The notes: generated by a model from the sequence alone, not told the origin. Positions 35,362-45,655 are shown, counted from the first letter of the stretch. The stretch: 64,000 bases of DNA from Hespellia sp. (GCA_028689735.1 JAQVCP010000011.1:1-64000); one strand, 5' to 3'. Made by a program: numbers and translations.

Positions 35362-38300
35362 ATGGCAGATAGTAAACGAGTAAAGGAACAGTTAAAGGAG
35401 ATCACAGACCGTCTGGAGCAGGGCATTATGGAAGTATTTGAAAGTGAGAAATACAAAGAATACTTAGATACCATGAGCAAATTTTACAATTACAGCTTTA
35501 ACAATACTATGCTCATTGCCATGCAAAAACCAGATGCAACACTGATTGCCGGGTATAAGGCATGGCCAAACAAATTTGAACGTCATGTAAGACGTGGGGA
35601 GAAGGGAATCCGCATCATTGCACCAGCTCCCGTTACGGTAAAAGAAGAACTAGAAAAACTTGACCCTGTGACGCAGGAACCGATGCTGGATGCACATGGA
35701 AATCCGGTCATGGAAGAAGTGGAAATCAGGATGCCTAATTTTAAGGTCATTTCTGTTTTTGATGTGTCCCAGACGGAAGGGAAGGAACTGCCTGACCTGG
35801 CAGTGGACGAGCTGACTGGAGATGTGGAGCAGTATGATATTTTCATGCAGGCATTGACAGCAGTTTCGCCTGTGCCTATTGGGTATGAGGAAATCCCGGA
35901 CGAGGCAAAGGGATATTATCATCTGGAGGATAAACGGATTGCATTACAGGAGGGCATGAGCCAGATTCAGAACAGTAAGACTGCCATTCATGAGATTGCA
36001 CATGCTACTCTTCATGATATTGACCTTAACAATCCTACGCAGGATATAGAGGGAAGAAAAGACAGAAAAACAAAGGAAGTAGAAGCAGAGAGCATTGCCT
36101 ACGCAGTATGCCAGCATTACGGGATAGATACATCGGATTATTCTTTTGGTTATGTGGCAGGATGGAGTTCTGATAAGGAAATGAAGGAACTGAAAAGCTC
36201 TCTGGAAACAATTCGCAAGACTTCCGCAACTTTAATCCATGCCATTGATGAACGCATGTCAGAGCTGCAGCATGCGAAAGTGCAGGAAGTGGAACAGGAA
36301 GAAATTACAGAACCAATCAGAGATGATGATGTAATTGTCATGGTGTCTGCTTCCATGGGAAGTGAGTATGAGATTGATAAGATTTCCAATATGGGACAGG
36401 CAGAGGTAAGAACTATCTTAGAAGATATGACAGAACTTCCAGAAGGTAATTGGGGTGGAAATGTACAGGCATATCTGGAATACAGAGGAGCAGAGATTGT
36501 ACCATTGATGTCTACAAGCAGTGCACAATGGGATGGATATCCTACATTCTATGATTTTGAGTACAGTATGGATACGAATAAAGTCTATGCAATTTCAGAT
36601 TTGTCCCCTATGGAACAGGTTGAGAACATGATAAATCGTATGGAATTTGACCGTTCTGTTTTTAATGATAGAGAACGAAATCTTCTGACCAATTATACTT
36701 ATAAATTTGCGAATATGGATGATACCAGAGCCTTGGCTATTGAATTAAGGGATGCACTGGACGCACCAGATGCCAGAGCAATATACGATATTATGGAACG
36801 TGCAGAGGCAGAGATAGAGGCATTGCCGGATCAAATGATGAGCTTTACGAAACGAAATGAGTATGGCTACACCTATAATAATATCTATCCGCTTACCAAG
36901 GGAAGGGCAGTGGATATGTGGGAACAGGAGTTACCGATTCTTCTTTTGCATACGGATAATACCGAAGCCTATGCAGATAGTATAGAGGATATTATAGGGT
37001 TTGATGGTATTTTTGGTATTGAGCAGGAAGTCTGGGAGCGAGTAAAGGAAGAAAGGAGAGAAAGAGAACCCATTAGGGAAGAAACAGTGCAAAGTCCAGA
37101 AGATAAGTTGCTTCATGGAGAACAGAACAGCTTTGGCATTTATCAGTTAAAAGAGGGCGAGGAACTGCACTACCATCGTTTTGAGGGACTGGAACGATTG
37201 AGAAATCATGGTCTGAAGGTGGAAAAGAAGAATTACGAGTTGATTTACACTGCTCCGCTACAGGAAGGGCAGACATTGGATGATATCTTTGAGCAGTTTA
37301 ACCTGTTCCATCCAGAGGACTTTACCGGGCATTCTTTATCAGTTAGTGATATTGTATTGATTCATAAGGATGGGGTAAATACCGCACAGTATGTAGATAG
37401 CTTTGGTTTTCAGGAAATATCGGACTTTTTGGAAGTGCAGGCGGAACTGGAACAGCAGACAGAAGCAGCGTATGAATTTGCTGACCGTTATCTAATGATT
37501 CACGAGTGTGAAGATGGATATGATTATACATTTTATAATAGGCAATATCAGGAAATGGATGGTGGTGTTTATGAAAATCCTGATATTACGCTGGATGAAG
37601 CAGTACACATCATTCTGACAGATGATCCGTTTCCAGATATGGAACGGGCACCAGTGGATTATGAGGAATTGGATGAAAAGGTAGAAGAAGCAAATCGGAT
37701 TGTGCCACCAGAAGAACCAGAAAAAGTTGAAGTTATGACAGAAAAGCCAGAGCAGTTCATTACTTTTTATGTGGCAGAGTGTATGGAATTTACCATGCTT
37801 GGGGAGTATCATGAGAATTTAACAATGGAGCAGGCAGTGGAAATCTATCACAGTATTCCTGCAGAGCGGATGCATGGCGGAAAAGGGATTGGTTTTGTCC
37901 TTCACAACGCCAATGAGCTGGGAGATGCCTTTCAGGATATGGAATTTGATTTGTATTCGGCAGGAAGTATCGATGTGGATACCATCAACCATATTCCGGA
38001 GTTTCGGGACAGTTCGTTGGTACAGCAGGCAATCGAAGATGTGAAGGTACATTTTCCGGTTGCAGAGGTCTGGGACAGGGAAACAAAGGCAGAGGAAGTC
38101 AGACAGTTAGTGGAACAATTTGCAACGGACTGTGAACAATATGCCATTGAGTTAGACCAGTTCTTTGAGGATTACGATACCTATGAGTATCGAGATTCGA
38201 TAGAAGATAAAGAGGAGAATGTTCAGACGATTGCTGCCAGTGTACAGCAGGGAGATACCGCACATTTAAAGGAATGGCTGCAGAGCGTCATCGAGGAGGA

Positions 38301-38595
38301 AGAACCTATCGAAGATGTGAAACGAGCGGAAGAACTGCTGAAACAGCTTGATGATCTTGCAGTCAGACGGGAGAAAAATCCACTCACAAAAGTAGAAGAA
38401 CAGGAAGAAGTAAGCTATGATCAGATTGATGGTATGCTCAATAATATGGAATCAGAAGATACGGAGCAGATTTTTCAAACAGGTATCTCCATTGCGGATA
38501 ATCTGGCAGAAAAAAAGAAGCAAATTGCTAGAGGAGGTGTGCAGGAAAAGCCGGAAAGAAATCCAGATAAGAAACTAGGAAGGGAAATGGACTAA
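35362..38595 (+). CDS. ArdC antirestriction / zincin metallopeptidase large polyvalent protein
   Basis: A 1077-aa protein starting at ATG 35362 after GGAAAGGAG. The N-terminal ArdC-type ssDNA-binding region (about 1-140) includes NYSFNNTMLIAMQKPDATLI and WPNKFERHVRRGEKGIRI. A zincin HEIAH motif at residues 210-214, with a later Glu in VEAESIAYAVCQHYGID, gives a metallopeptidase site. Several YodL/DUF4316-like modules follow, e.g. GAEIVPLMSTSS, FTKRNEYGYTYNNIYPLTKG, and DVDTINHIPEFRDSS. The last part is acidic and repetitive. ArdC proteins protect incoming conjugative DNA from restriction and can be carried into recipients; protease substrate unknown. It closes the ICE backbone before the cargo. 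Confidence 0.85.
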   Translation: MADSKRVKEQLKEITDRLEQGIMEVFESEKYKEYLDTMSKFYNYSFNNTMLIAMQKPDATLIAGYKAWPNKFERHVRRGEKGIRIIAPAPVTVKEELEKLDPVTQEPMLDAHGNPVMEEVEIRMPNFKVISVFDVSQTEGKELPDLAVDELTGDVEQYDIFMQALTAVSPVPIGYEEIPDEAKGYYHLEDKRIALQEGMSQIQNSKTAIHEIAHATLHDIDLNNPTQDIEGRKDRKTKEVEAESIAYAVCQHYGIDTSDYSFGYVAGWSSDKEMKELKSSLETIRKTSATLIHAIDERMSELQHAKVQEVEQEEITEPIRDDDVIVMVSASMGSEYEIDKISNMGQAEVRTILEDMTELPEGNWGGNVQAYLEYRGAEIVPLMSTSSAQWDGYPTFYDFEYSMDTNKVYAISDLSPMEQVENMINRMEFDRSVFNDRERNLLTNYTYKFANMDDTRALAIELRDALDAPDARAIYDIMERAEAEIEALPDQMMSFTKRNEYGYTYNNIYPLTKGRAVDMWEQELPILLLHTDNTEAYADSIEDIIGFDGIFGIEQEVWERVKEERREREPIREETVQSPEDKLLHGEQNSFGIYQLKEGEELHYHRFEGLERLRNHGLKVEKKNYELIYTAPLQEGQTLDDIFEQFNLFHPEDFTGHSLSVSDIVLIHKDGVNTAQYVDSFGFQEISDFLEVQAELEQQTEAAYEFADRYLMIHECEDGYDYTFYNRQYQEMDGGVYENPDITLDEAVHIILTDDPFPDMERAPVDYEELDEKVEEANRIVPPEEPEKVEVMTEKPEQFITFYVAECMEFTMLGEYHENLTMEQAVEIYHSIPAERMHGGKGIGFVLHNANELGDAFQDMEFDLYSAGSIDVDTINHIPEFRDSSLVQQAIEDVKVHFPVAEVWDRETKAEEVRQLVEQFATDCEQYAIELDQFFEDYDTYEYRDSIEDKEENVQTIAASVQQGDTAHLKEWLQSVIEEEEPIEDVKRAEELLKQLDDLAVRREKNPLTKVEEQEEVSYDQIDGMLNNMESEDTEQIFQTGISIADNLAEKKKQIARGGVQEKPERNPDKKLGREMD

Positions 38596-38752
38596 TATGT
38601 TGAAGTTATGTATGGAATGAAATAAGAGAATAATACAGAAAAAGTAGAAATGCTTGAGCAAAAAGTTTATTTGTTATTTACAAAGTGTTTTCATGATTGT
38701 TAGGACTGGAGGCTAATATGTCGGTATCAATAATGAAAGGGGTGTAACTATT

Positions 38753-39271
38753 ATGATGAGTACACAAATCAAAGATTCCATTGGGAGACAACAACTGACG
38801 TTAAATATCAGAACCATGTTTGATAAGGCACAAGAAAAATTATTTCCTCAGTATGAAAAACAGATTCAATTGCTAAAAAATGTCAAAGGAAGCATTGCGA
38901 CCTATATAAATGATTACGATTGTGCACAAGTTTATCAGTATTATGCGGTGTCGCCAAATTACTTATTAGAAGCAAGAATGCTGCGGAGAATGGATATTGC
39001 AGTGAGTGTAGTATGCGTAAGAGAAACGATAGAAGAATATCTGAATAAACCTATGATGCCAAAGGTGATGAAGAGCGTTTTGCATTATTATATTCTTCAA
39101 TTCTTAAATGCAATGGATTATATCGTTGTTACTAATAAGAAAAACATAGAATTTCTGAAAGAAGAAGGAGTAGTACAGCCTCAGATTTGTTACATTGATG
39201 ATTCGGATGAACGGCAGGAGGCAAATCAGTGGTTGCAATTTTATTATAAAGTTTCATTATCAGAAACATAG
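38753..39271 (+). CDS. Unknown protein, possibly a GT4-type glycosyltransferase N-terminal remnant
   Basis: A 172-aa soluble protein; ATG 38753 (or 38756) follows AAAGGGGTG. It is the first gene of the cargo side. The middle and end (AMDYIVVTNKKNIEFLKEEG, then VVQPQICYIDD) resemble the end of the N-terminal Rossmann half of GT4 glycosyltransferases, where a membrane-lying helix leads to a VVTN-type strand. No C-terminal nucleotide-sugar domain (EX7E) is present. It may be a truncated transferase or an unrelated regulator; I am unsure. Its A/T-rich composition matches the following island. No membrane segment is evident. Confidence 0.4.
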   Translation: MMSTQIKDSIGRQQLTLNIRTMFDKAQEKLFPQYEKQIQLLKNVKGSIATYINDYDCAQVYQYYAVSPNYLLEARMLRRMDIAVSVVCVRETIEEYLNKPMMPKVMKSVLHYYILQFLNAMDYIVVTNKKNIEFLKEEGVVQPQICYIDDSDERQEANQWLQFYYKVSLSET

Positions 39272-39273
39272 AA

Positions 39274-39327
39274 TTTAGATTTCGTTTAGAAATCGTTTCT
39301 GTTCATTTAAGATGTCATTTTTATAAT
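39274..39327 (+). promoter_or_regulatory. Regulon box A and promoter, upstream of YfhO-CsbB-YfhO-GtrA
   Basis: Three 11-bp direct repeats (39274-39284 TTTAGATTTCG, 39285-39295 TTTAGAAATCG, 39296-39306 TTTCTGTTCAT), then 15 bp, then TATAAT at 39322-39327. There is no -35 hexamer, so an activator bound to the repeats is needed. The last repeat overlaps the -35 position. Box E is nearly identical. Confidence 0.75.
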
Positions 39328-39360
39328 GAAAACATCGAAAGTGGAAAGGAACGATTTTTT

Positions 39361-41835
39361 ATGTATTTACTTGCATTTTTCATACCGATTTGCGCTATGG
39401 TTTTAGGCTTTGTTTTAAATAGCGTATTTCCATTTGGAGATAAATCCGCACTCATTATTGATGGTGTTCACCAATACCTTGGGTTTTATCAGGAACTGAT
39501 TCACCAATTAGGACAAGCTGGTGATTTCTGGCATGCAACGCATGCACTAGGATATAATTTCTTCTCTGTGTTTGCATATTATCTGGCAAGCCCTTTTAAT
39601 TTGATTGTTCTATTTTTGAATCGATTTCTAAATATAAATGAAGCCGTTACGATTGTCATTCTATTGAAAATAGGCCTTACCAGTGTCAGCATGGCATGGT
39701 ATGTGAAAAAGCGATTTGCACTTAGCAATTACAAGGCACTCCCGATTGCAGCTATGTATGGATTATCAAATTTTATTGTTGGATATTACAGTAATCTGAT
39801 GTGGCTGGATGCTGTTATGATTCTGCCAATTCTTGCATATATGATTGAAGAAATATTGGAACAGAAACATTATAAGGGATACACATTAGTTCTGTTTTAT
39901 TGTATTTTTACGAATTATTACATGGGATTTATGATCTGTATCTTTGCAACACTTTATTTTATGGCTCTTACGATACTAAAAAAGCCGGCGTGGAAAGAAC
40001 TGTTGAAATCGTGGGTGGGATTTGGAATTCATTCTGTATTGGCAGCAGGGATGTCAGCCGTGATTCTCGTACCAAGTATCTATGCAATTAAATTGACCCA
40101 GGCAGGAAACGAAGCTGGTCTGAATTTCAAGAATCAAATATTTCAACCACTGGATGATTGGTCACAGCAGTTGTCACGTTTCTTTTATGAATCTTTTCCG
40201 TATGCGACATCGGGAAATCAAGGATCGGTTAATATCTATTGCGGAATCTTGGTATTTGTATTTGTTATCTTATTTTTACTGAGCAGGAAGATTAGCAAAC
40301 GAGAAAAGATCTGTTGGAGTGGACTTCTTATTTTGTATTTTTGTGGCTTCCATTTTCCATTGTTGAATTTAGTCCTTCATGGACTTCACAAACCAGTTGG
40401 AATGCCGAATCGTTTTGGATTTGTTTTTACTTTTCTGATTTTGCGAGTAGGAGCAATGGTTTTTTCTAATATGGAAGAGTATAGAAGGAAGAATCGAGTG
40501 GTTGCTTTTTCAATTGCTATAGTAGTAACAATCATCTTAGCAGTTTGTATCCAAGACGAACTTATTTGGGTAACGGTTCTTGGACTTGCACTTTATTTTA
40601 TCATCTGGGAAAGTAGTGAAACATATGAAAAGATTGGAATTTGGCGATTCGAGATACAAAAGGAACAGATACGAAAACTATTCTATATGCTGATTATCGC
40701 TGAAATGTTGACACATACGGTTCTTAGTATTGCACATATGGGCGCGGCAAACCGAACCGTATATTTTGACTGGAAAAAGGAAGTGCAGACATTGGCTGCG
40801 GATGTGAAGGAGCAGAGTGGCTATCGAACAGTTCTTGCGTATTCGACACTTCGGAACGAAGAACTATTATATGACATGAATGGATCTACATTTTTCTCTT
40901 CGACGATTTCTCAGGACGTGATTGATAGTCTGTATCGTTTGGGGTATGAGACCGGAAAAAATCGATATCAGTATGCTGGAAGTACGGAATTGATGGATGC
41001 GCTATTAGGTGTGAAATACATTATTTACAACAAGGATATGACGGTGCCTGAATACTATAAAAAAGTTAGTGAGACAGATCATTTTGTAATGTATGAAAAT
41101 GCAAATGCAATTTCCAATGGTTTTGTAGTTCAAAAGGATCTTACAGAGATAAAACTTCAGGGGAATAATCCATTTGAAGTACAAAACAAGTTAGTAACGC
41201 AATTGGGATTTTCAGAACTGTATCATACACAAGAAGTCACGGAATCAATCAATGATAAAAAAAGTGATGCTTCCTCTTATACAGTTACTTTGAAAAAAGG
41301 AGAGCATGGATACATTTATGTACCTGGTGGCGAGCCTAACATTGTGAAAATTGACGGAAAAACATTCTGGGCAAGCCGGTGTAATAATAAAATGTTGGAT
41401 CTTGGCTATGCCGAGACAGAACGATTTGTGGATATCTCTATTGTCGGACAAAATCATAAAATCGTAATGGGGACCTATCTAGAGGGAGATTTGAATGCAA
41501 TGATAAAGACCTTGACCACAGCAAATCAGTATCCCGATGAATCAGGAGATGTCATGGTGTATTCAAAACAAGGAACGTATCTGTTTAATTCGACCTATCA
41601 GGAAGGCATGAAGGTAACTGTGGATGGTGTGGAAAAACAAGTGATAAACATCAATGGATTTGCTGCAGTTGATATAGAAGATAGTTATAAAGTGCTTCAT
41701 GTACAGTACAAAGTGAAGGGTCTTCAGATGGGAATAAGAATATCAATTATTAGTTTATTGTGCTTTTTACTTTTATCATCGAGCCATAATATGTATACCA
41801 AAATTAGAGGAAAATTGAAGGAGAGAAGACAATGA
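39361..41835 (+). CDS. YfhO family membrane glycosyltransferase (first copy)
   Basis: An 824-aa polytopic protein starting at ATG 39361 after GGAAAGGAAC. The N-terminal helix is followed by the YfhO hallmark DGVHQYLGFYQELIHQL loop (about 36-52), FFSVFAYYLASPFNLIVLF, and NFIVGYYSNLMWLDAVMILP. About a dozen membrane segments lie in residues 1-470 and one at the C-terminus (LLCFLLLSSSH), with a large extracellular domain between about 470 and 790. YfhO/GtlB proteins are GT-C enzymes that move a sugar from undecaprenyl phosphate to teichoic acid outside the membrane. It overlaps the next gene by 4 bp (ATGA), so the operon is tightly coupled. Confidence 0.88.
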   Translation: MYLLAFFIPICAMVLGFVLNSVFPFGDKSALIIDGVHQYLGFYQELIHQLGQAGDFWHATHALGYNFFSVFAYYLASPFNLIVLFLNRFLNINEAVTIVILLKIGLTSVSMAWYVKKRFALSNYKALPIAAMYGLSNFIVGYYSNLMWLDAVMILPILAYMIEEILEQKHYKGYTLVLFYCIFTNYYMGFMICIFATLYFMALTILKKPAWKELLKSWVGFGIHSVLAAGMSAVILVPSIYAIKLTQAGNEAGLNFKNQIFQPLDDWSQQLSRFFYESFPYATSGNQGSVNIYCGILVFVFVILFLLSRKISKREKICWSGLLILYFCGFHFPLLNLVLHGLHKPVGMPNRFGFVFTFLILRVGAMVFSNMEEYRRKNRVVAFSIAIVVTIILAVCIQDELIWVTVLGLALYFIIWESSETYEKIGIWRFEIQKEQIRKLFYMLIIAEMLTHTVLSIAHMGAANRTVYFDWKKEVQTLAADVKEQSGYRTVLAYSTLRNEELLYDMNGSTFFSSTISQDVIDSLYRLGYETGKNRYQYAGSTELMDALLGVKYIIYNKDMTVPEYYKKVSETDHFVMYENANAISNGFVVQKDLTEIKLQGNNPFEVQNKLVTQLGFSELYHTQEVTESINDKKSDASSYTVTLKKGEHGYIYVPGGEPNIVKIDGKTFWASRCNNKMLDLGYAETERFVDISIVGQNHKIVMGTYLEGDLNAMIKTLTTANQYPDESGDVMVYSKQGTYLFNSTYQEGMKVTVDGVEKQVININGFAAVDIEDSYKVLHVQYKVKGLQMGIRISIISLLCFLLLSSSHNMYTKIRGKLKERRQ

Positions 41836-42860
41836 AAATCATAACTGTAATAATTCCGTGTTTCAATGAACAAGATGTTTTACCAATATTTTATCAGAAA
41901 ATGAATCTAATCATGAAGCAAGTAAAGAGAGTAGTCGTTGAGTTAATCTTTGTGGATGATGGATCTACTGATTCCACACTTCAGATTTTAAAAGACTTGA
42001 GCAAACAAGATTTACGCTGTAAATATATTTCATTTTCTAGAAACTTCGGAAAAGAAGCGGCAATCTATGCAGGACTGAAAGAAAGCCAGGGAGACTATGT
42101 GGCAATTATGGATGCAGATTTACAAGATCCGCCAGAATATTTGCCACAAATGTATCAAATTCTGGAGTCGGAAGAATATGACTGCGTAGGAACAAGGAGA
42201 GCAAACCGAAAAGGAGAAAAACGAATTCGTTCCTTTCTATCATCCAGTTTTTATAAAGTCATCAATAAGATATCAAAAACAGGGATTGTAGAAGGAGCAC
42301 GAGATTATCGAATGATGACCCGTAAAATGGTGGATGCTTTATTGCAGCTTGGGGAGTGCAATCGATTCTCGAAAGGAATGTTTAGCTGGGTTGGATTCCG
42401 AACAAAATGGCTAGAATATGAAAATGTGAAGCGAGCTGCTGGAGAAACAAAATGGTCCATGCGAAAACTTTTTAAATATTCACTGGATGGAATTATGGGA
42501 TTTTCTACGATGCCCCTTTCCATAGCATCATATGGTGGAATTCTTTTTTGCTTGATTTCGTTTTTTTGTATAGCAATTCTTGTTGTGAAGAATATATTTT
42601 GGCACGATCCGGTAGCGGGATGGCCAGCACTTATGTGTGTTATTCTATTCTTAGGTGGCGTGCAGCTTCTTTGTATGGGAATACTTGGACAATACCTTGC
42701 AAGAACGTATATTGAAGTGAAGAACAGACCTGTATATTTGATTAAGGAAGTAAGTGATGAAACAATTAAAGAAAAGAAACTTATATTACATGAGCCTGAT
42801 GATTCTACCAATTCTGATTACCATGTACAGAATATCCGCCGGATATATAGCAGGGTCTAG
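41832..42860 (+). CDS. CsbB/GtrB-like GT2 polyprenyl-phosphate glycosyltransferase
   Basis: A 342-aa membrane-associated glycosyltransferase. The GT-A domain covers about 1-230, with TVIIPCFNEQ at the start, FVDDGSTDST (about 40-49), the metal-binding DADLQDPP (about 94-101) and GARDYRMM. The RAAGETKWSMRKLFKYSLDG segment precedes two C-terminal membrane helices (about 237-260 and 270-295), the CsbB/GtrB topology. It would attach a sugar from a nucleotide donor to undecaprenyl phosphate on the inner face. The product goes to the GtrA-type flippase at 45227 and to one or both YfhO transferases of the same operon. The start overlaps the preceding stop (ATGA). Confidence 0.9.
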   Translation: MKIITVIIPCFNEQDVLPIFYQKMNLIMKQVKRVVVELIFVDDGSTDSTLQILKDLSKQDLRCKYISFSRNFGKEAAIYAGLKESQGDYVAIMDADLQDPPEYLPQMYQILESEEYDCVGTRRANRKGEKRIRSFLSSSFYKVINKISKTGIVEGARDYRMMTRKMVDALLQLGECNRFSKGMFSWVGFRTKWLEYENVKRAAGETKWSMRKLFKYSLDGIMGFSTMPLSIASYGGILFCLISFFCIAILVVKNIFWHDPVAGWPALMCVILFLGGVQLLCMGILGQYLARTYIEVKNRPVYLIKEVSDETIKEKKLILHEPDDSTNSDYHVQNIRRIYSRV

Positions 42861-45255
42861 AATCGACTGGATTAGTCAGCATACAGTTTTTCCAGATTAT
42901 TTCAGACAGTTATTCTATGAGACAGGAAATATGCTTCCACAATATGCATTGGAATTGGGCGGAGGACAGAACATTTATAATTTCGCATATTACGGATTAT
43001 TTAATCCACTTTTTTTACCATCCTATCTTTTGCCTTTTATGAAGATGACAACATATGTAGAAGTTATGATGACAATCGTATGGATTGCAGATGGAATACT
43101 TGCTTTCTTATGGCTAAAGAAGCATGTGGAAGAAAAATATGCATTTGCAGGCGCAATTTTTTTGATTGGTTCGGTGGCAGTTGTTTATCATACTGCTGCG
43201 CAGATTATGTTTGTAGATTATATTCCCTTTTTGCTATTGTGTTTAATGGGGTGTGATGCTTATATAGAAAAGAAAAAATGTAATCTGTTAATGGTGTCCA
43301 TTACGCTTATGATCCTTACAAGTTTCTATTATGCAATCGGTGGAATTTTGGTCGTGGAAATCTATTTGTTCTCGAGGTGGAAGGTAAAGTTAGGAGTGAA
43401 TAGAAGAACATCGTTGGAATTCTGGAAGATGCTGTATCCGATATTGTTAAGTATTGGAGCGGCGGCCTTTTATTTAGTCCCTGTATTTTGCACAATGCAA
43501 GGTGGAAGAAGTGACAAACCTTCTTTTTCAATATTTGAATTAGTAACGCCAGATATCAGCCTTACAAAATTTCTATATCATCCATATGGAATGGGACTAT
43601 CTATCGTTGCAATTGTTGCACTTTTATATTATAGCCTGCAAAAAGAACTTACAAAGAAAAAACTTGCAATTATGGTTGTTATTGTTACGGTTATTCCAAT
43701 ATTTTCATGGGCGTTGAATGGAGGTTTATATATCCGTGATAAAAGTCTGATTCCAATCTTGCCACTGATGATATTTTTTATTGCATCATTTTTAGAAACA
43801 ATAGAAAAGAAGGAATGGGAACATAAGGCTCTCGTTGATGCCGTTATTCTCACAGTCTTGGTGGTCGCAATTGAGTGGAAACAATTTGGTGGCAAGCAGT
43901 TTTTATTCATAGATGTGAGCCTCATACTTATTTTGTTGGGGGTTACAATCTCATCGAAGTTTCGATATTTCTTGAGATTTGGTACGCTGATTTTTTTTGC
44001 TTGTATATCTTTTGTACAACAGTGTAATACAATGAGTCAACTGACAGATGTGAAAACAGAACAGAAAATATATAACAAAGATACAGAAAATGTAGTCAAG
44101 AATCTTGTTTCACAAAAAGAAAATTACAGAATTGAACAGCGAGGGGATAGCGCGGCTGGTAAAACCAACATGAATCGAGTGCTTTCCAGTGGTCAGAATA
44201 TTACAACCGTCTATTCATCTATTGAAAATGCATATTATCAGAAGTTTCGCAAAGAAATTGGACTAGCACAATCTTCTAGGAATAAACTGGTAGCTGATAG
44301 TTCGTATAATCCATTGTTTCTACGATTTATGGGGGTAAAATATTTAGTTGGAAAGCCATCAAATATAGATTATATTTCTACGAAGAATGCAAACGTAATA
44401 GAAAATACTAAGACAGCTCCGATGTTCTATTTGACCAATCAAACGATGGCATACCAAGCATATAAAAATCTGCCATGGTATCAGAAACAAATTGCATTGA
44501 TGCAAACAGCAGTGACGAATCAAAATAATCAGTCAGTGGAATTGAAGTCAAAAGAAGTAGCGATGGAAATTCCTGAATATCAAGGCACGGGTGGAAGTGT
44601 GACATGGAAACGAGAAATGTTAGAAGTTTCCTTGAAAAAAGCTGTATTGATTGAGATTCCATTATCAGCAAATGATAAAATCTCAGAATATTTATTTACT
44701 GAAATGAGCGTGGAGAATAAGAAAAATCAAGATATTACCATTGCACTGCAAGGAGAAAAGAATCGACTTAGCAGCAAGAATTCTAACTATTATAATGGGA
44801 ATGAAAACTTTCACTTCACAACCAAATTAGATTCAAACCATTCATCTGTAATGATACGTTTAGGAGCTGGAACGTATAATCTAAAGGATATTCATTTTTA
44901 TGCAGGTCAAATTAACGAGGAAGCAAATACCATGCTGTATAGCCATCCAGTTTTAATGAACAGGCAAGATGATTATAAGTTAACGGGAGAATATTTCAAT
45001 ATGACATATAGTTGGTTTATTACAAGCCTGCCGTATGATTCTGGTTATAAAATTATGATTGATGGAAAAGAAATGAAAACGAAAATCGTGAATGGCGGAT
45101 TTCTGGGAACGGATGTGCCAGCCGGAAAGCATGAGATTCGTGTGGAATATCATACTCCGGGAAGAACCTTTGGTGGGATTGTTACTATGATTTCTTTATT
45201 GGTGATGCTGGGGATTGGAGTAGGAAATGGGAAAATATATGAAAAGATATCGTGA
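42757..45255 (+). CDS. YfhO family membrane glycosyltransferase (second copy)
   Basis: A roughly 832-aa polytopic protein. ATG 42757 (or GTG 42754) has AAGGAAG upstream and overlaps the GT2 gene by about 100 bp in another frame. After the first helix comes RIDWISQHTVFPDYFRQLFY, which corresponds to the DGxxQ loop of YfhO but with Asp-Trp-Ile-Ser-Gln. Next are LGGGQNIYNFAYYGLFNPLF and the PSYLLPFMK segment. About twelve helices lie in the first 440 residues, then a long extracellular domain with a final helix near the C-terminus. Two YfhO proteins in one operon suggest two acceptors or two successive steps. It is only distantly similar to the first copy. Confidence 0.85.
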   Translation: MKQLKKRNLYYMSLMILPILITMYRISAGYIAGSRIDWISQHTVFPDYFRQLFYETGNMLPQYALELGGGQNIYNFAYYGLFNPLFLPSYLLPFMKMTTYVEVMMTIVWIADGILAFLWLKKHVEEKYAFAGAIFLIGSVAVVYHTAAQIMFVDYIPFLLLCLMGCDAYIEKKKCNLLMVSITLMILTSFYYAIGGILVVEIYLFSRWKVKLGVNRRTSLEFWKMLYPILLSIGAAAFYLVPVFCTMQGGRSDKPSFSIFELVTPDISLTKFLYHPYGMGLSIVAIVALLYYSLQKELTKKKLAIMVVIVTVIPIFSWALNGGLYIRDKSLIPILPLMIFFIASFLETIEKKEWEHKALVDAVILTVLVVAIEWKQFGGKQFLFIDVSLILILLGVTISSKFRYFLRFGTLIFFACISFVQQCNTMSQLTDVKTEQKIYNKDTENVVKNLVSQKENYRIEQRGDSAAGKTNMNRVLSSGQNITTVYSSIENAYYQKFRKEIGLAQSSRNKLVADSSYNPLFLRFMGVKYLVGKPSNIDYISTKNANVIENTKTAPMFYLTNQTMAYQAYKNLPWYQKQIALMQTAVTNQNNQSVELKSKEVAMEIPEYQGTGGSVTWKREMLEVSLKKAVLIEIPLSANDKISEYLFTEMSVENKKNQDITIALQGEKNRLSSKNSNYYNGNENFHFTTKLDSNHSSVMIRLGAGTYNLKDIHFYAGQINEEANTMLYSHPVLMNRQDDYKLTGEYFNMTYSWFITSLPYDSGYKIMIDGKEMKTKIVNGGFLGTDVPAGKHEIRVEYHTPGRTFGGIVTMISLLVMLGIGVGNGKIYEKIS

Positions 45256-45643
45256 GGAGATTACATATCTAATAATAGGAATTTTAACAACTTTTGTGAA
45301 TTGGCTAGTGTACTATTTTTCTTATTACGATTTTTATCTATCGAACATGCCAAGTAATATTTTAGCGTGGGTTGTATCCGTTGCATTTGCATTTGTAATG
45401 ACAAAGAAAATTGTATTCCAGGATCATAAAAATGAGAGCAGATATGTTGCAGGGCAACTTGTGGAATTTGTAACTGGAAGACTCGCAACTGGTCTATTAG
45501 AAATTATTTTAATGAGTATATTTGTGACACAGTTGAAATTTAATGCGATGGTAATGAAGCTTGTGATTAGCAGCATTGTAATTGTTATGAATTACATGGT
45601 TAGTAAAAAATGGGTTTTTGTGAAGAGAGAATGCGATAAATAG
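45227..45643 (+). CDS. GtrA/GtcA-like lipid-linked sugar flippase
   Basis: A 138-aa protein with four membrane helices: residues about 13-33 (YLIIGILTTFVNWLVYYF), 42-60, 80-100 and 108-128. The FVNWLVYY first helix, the VVSVAFAFVMTKKIVF second helix end and the C-terminal NYMVSKKWVF motif are typical of GtrA. ATG 45227 follows GGAGTAGG and overlaps the YfhO gene by 29 bp; ATG 45239 is an alternative start. It would move undecaprenyl-phosphate-sugar made by the CsbB-like enzyme to the outer face. It completes the CsbB-GtcA-YfhO three-part set known from Bacillus and Listeria. Confidence 0.9.
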   Translation: MGKYMKRYREEITYLIIGILTTFVNWLVYYFSYYDFYLSNMPSNILAWVVSVAFAFVMTKKIVFQDHKNESRYVAGQLVEFVTGRLATGLLEIILMSIFVTQLKFNAMVMKLVISSIVIVMNYMVSKKWVFVKRECDK

Positions 45644-45655
45644 CATTCTCTCTTC
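45622..45655 (+). terminator. Terminator hairpin at the end of the GtrA gene
   Basis: GAAGAGAGAATGC (45622-45634) and GCATTCTCTCTTC (45643-45655) form a perfect 13-bp stem with an 8-nt loop. The stop codon lies in the loop. The following GTTTAG offers a short U tract and begins regulon box B. Confidence 0.7.

Noticed and set aside
38729..38758. Nine-codon ORF (ATG near 38719) before the 38753 gene
   Set aside because: Very short, with only a moderate ribosome site and no parallel elsewhere; not distinguishable from chance.
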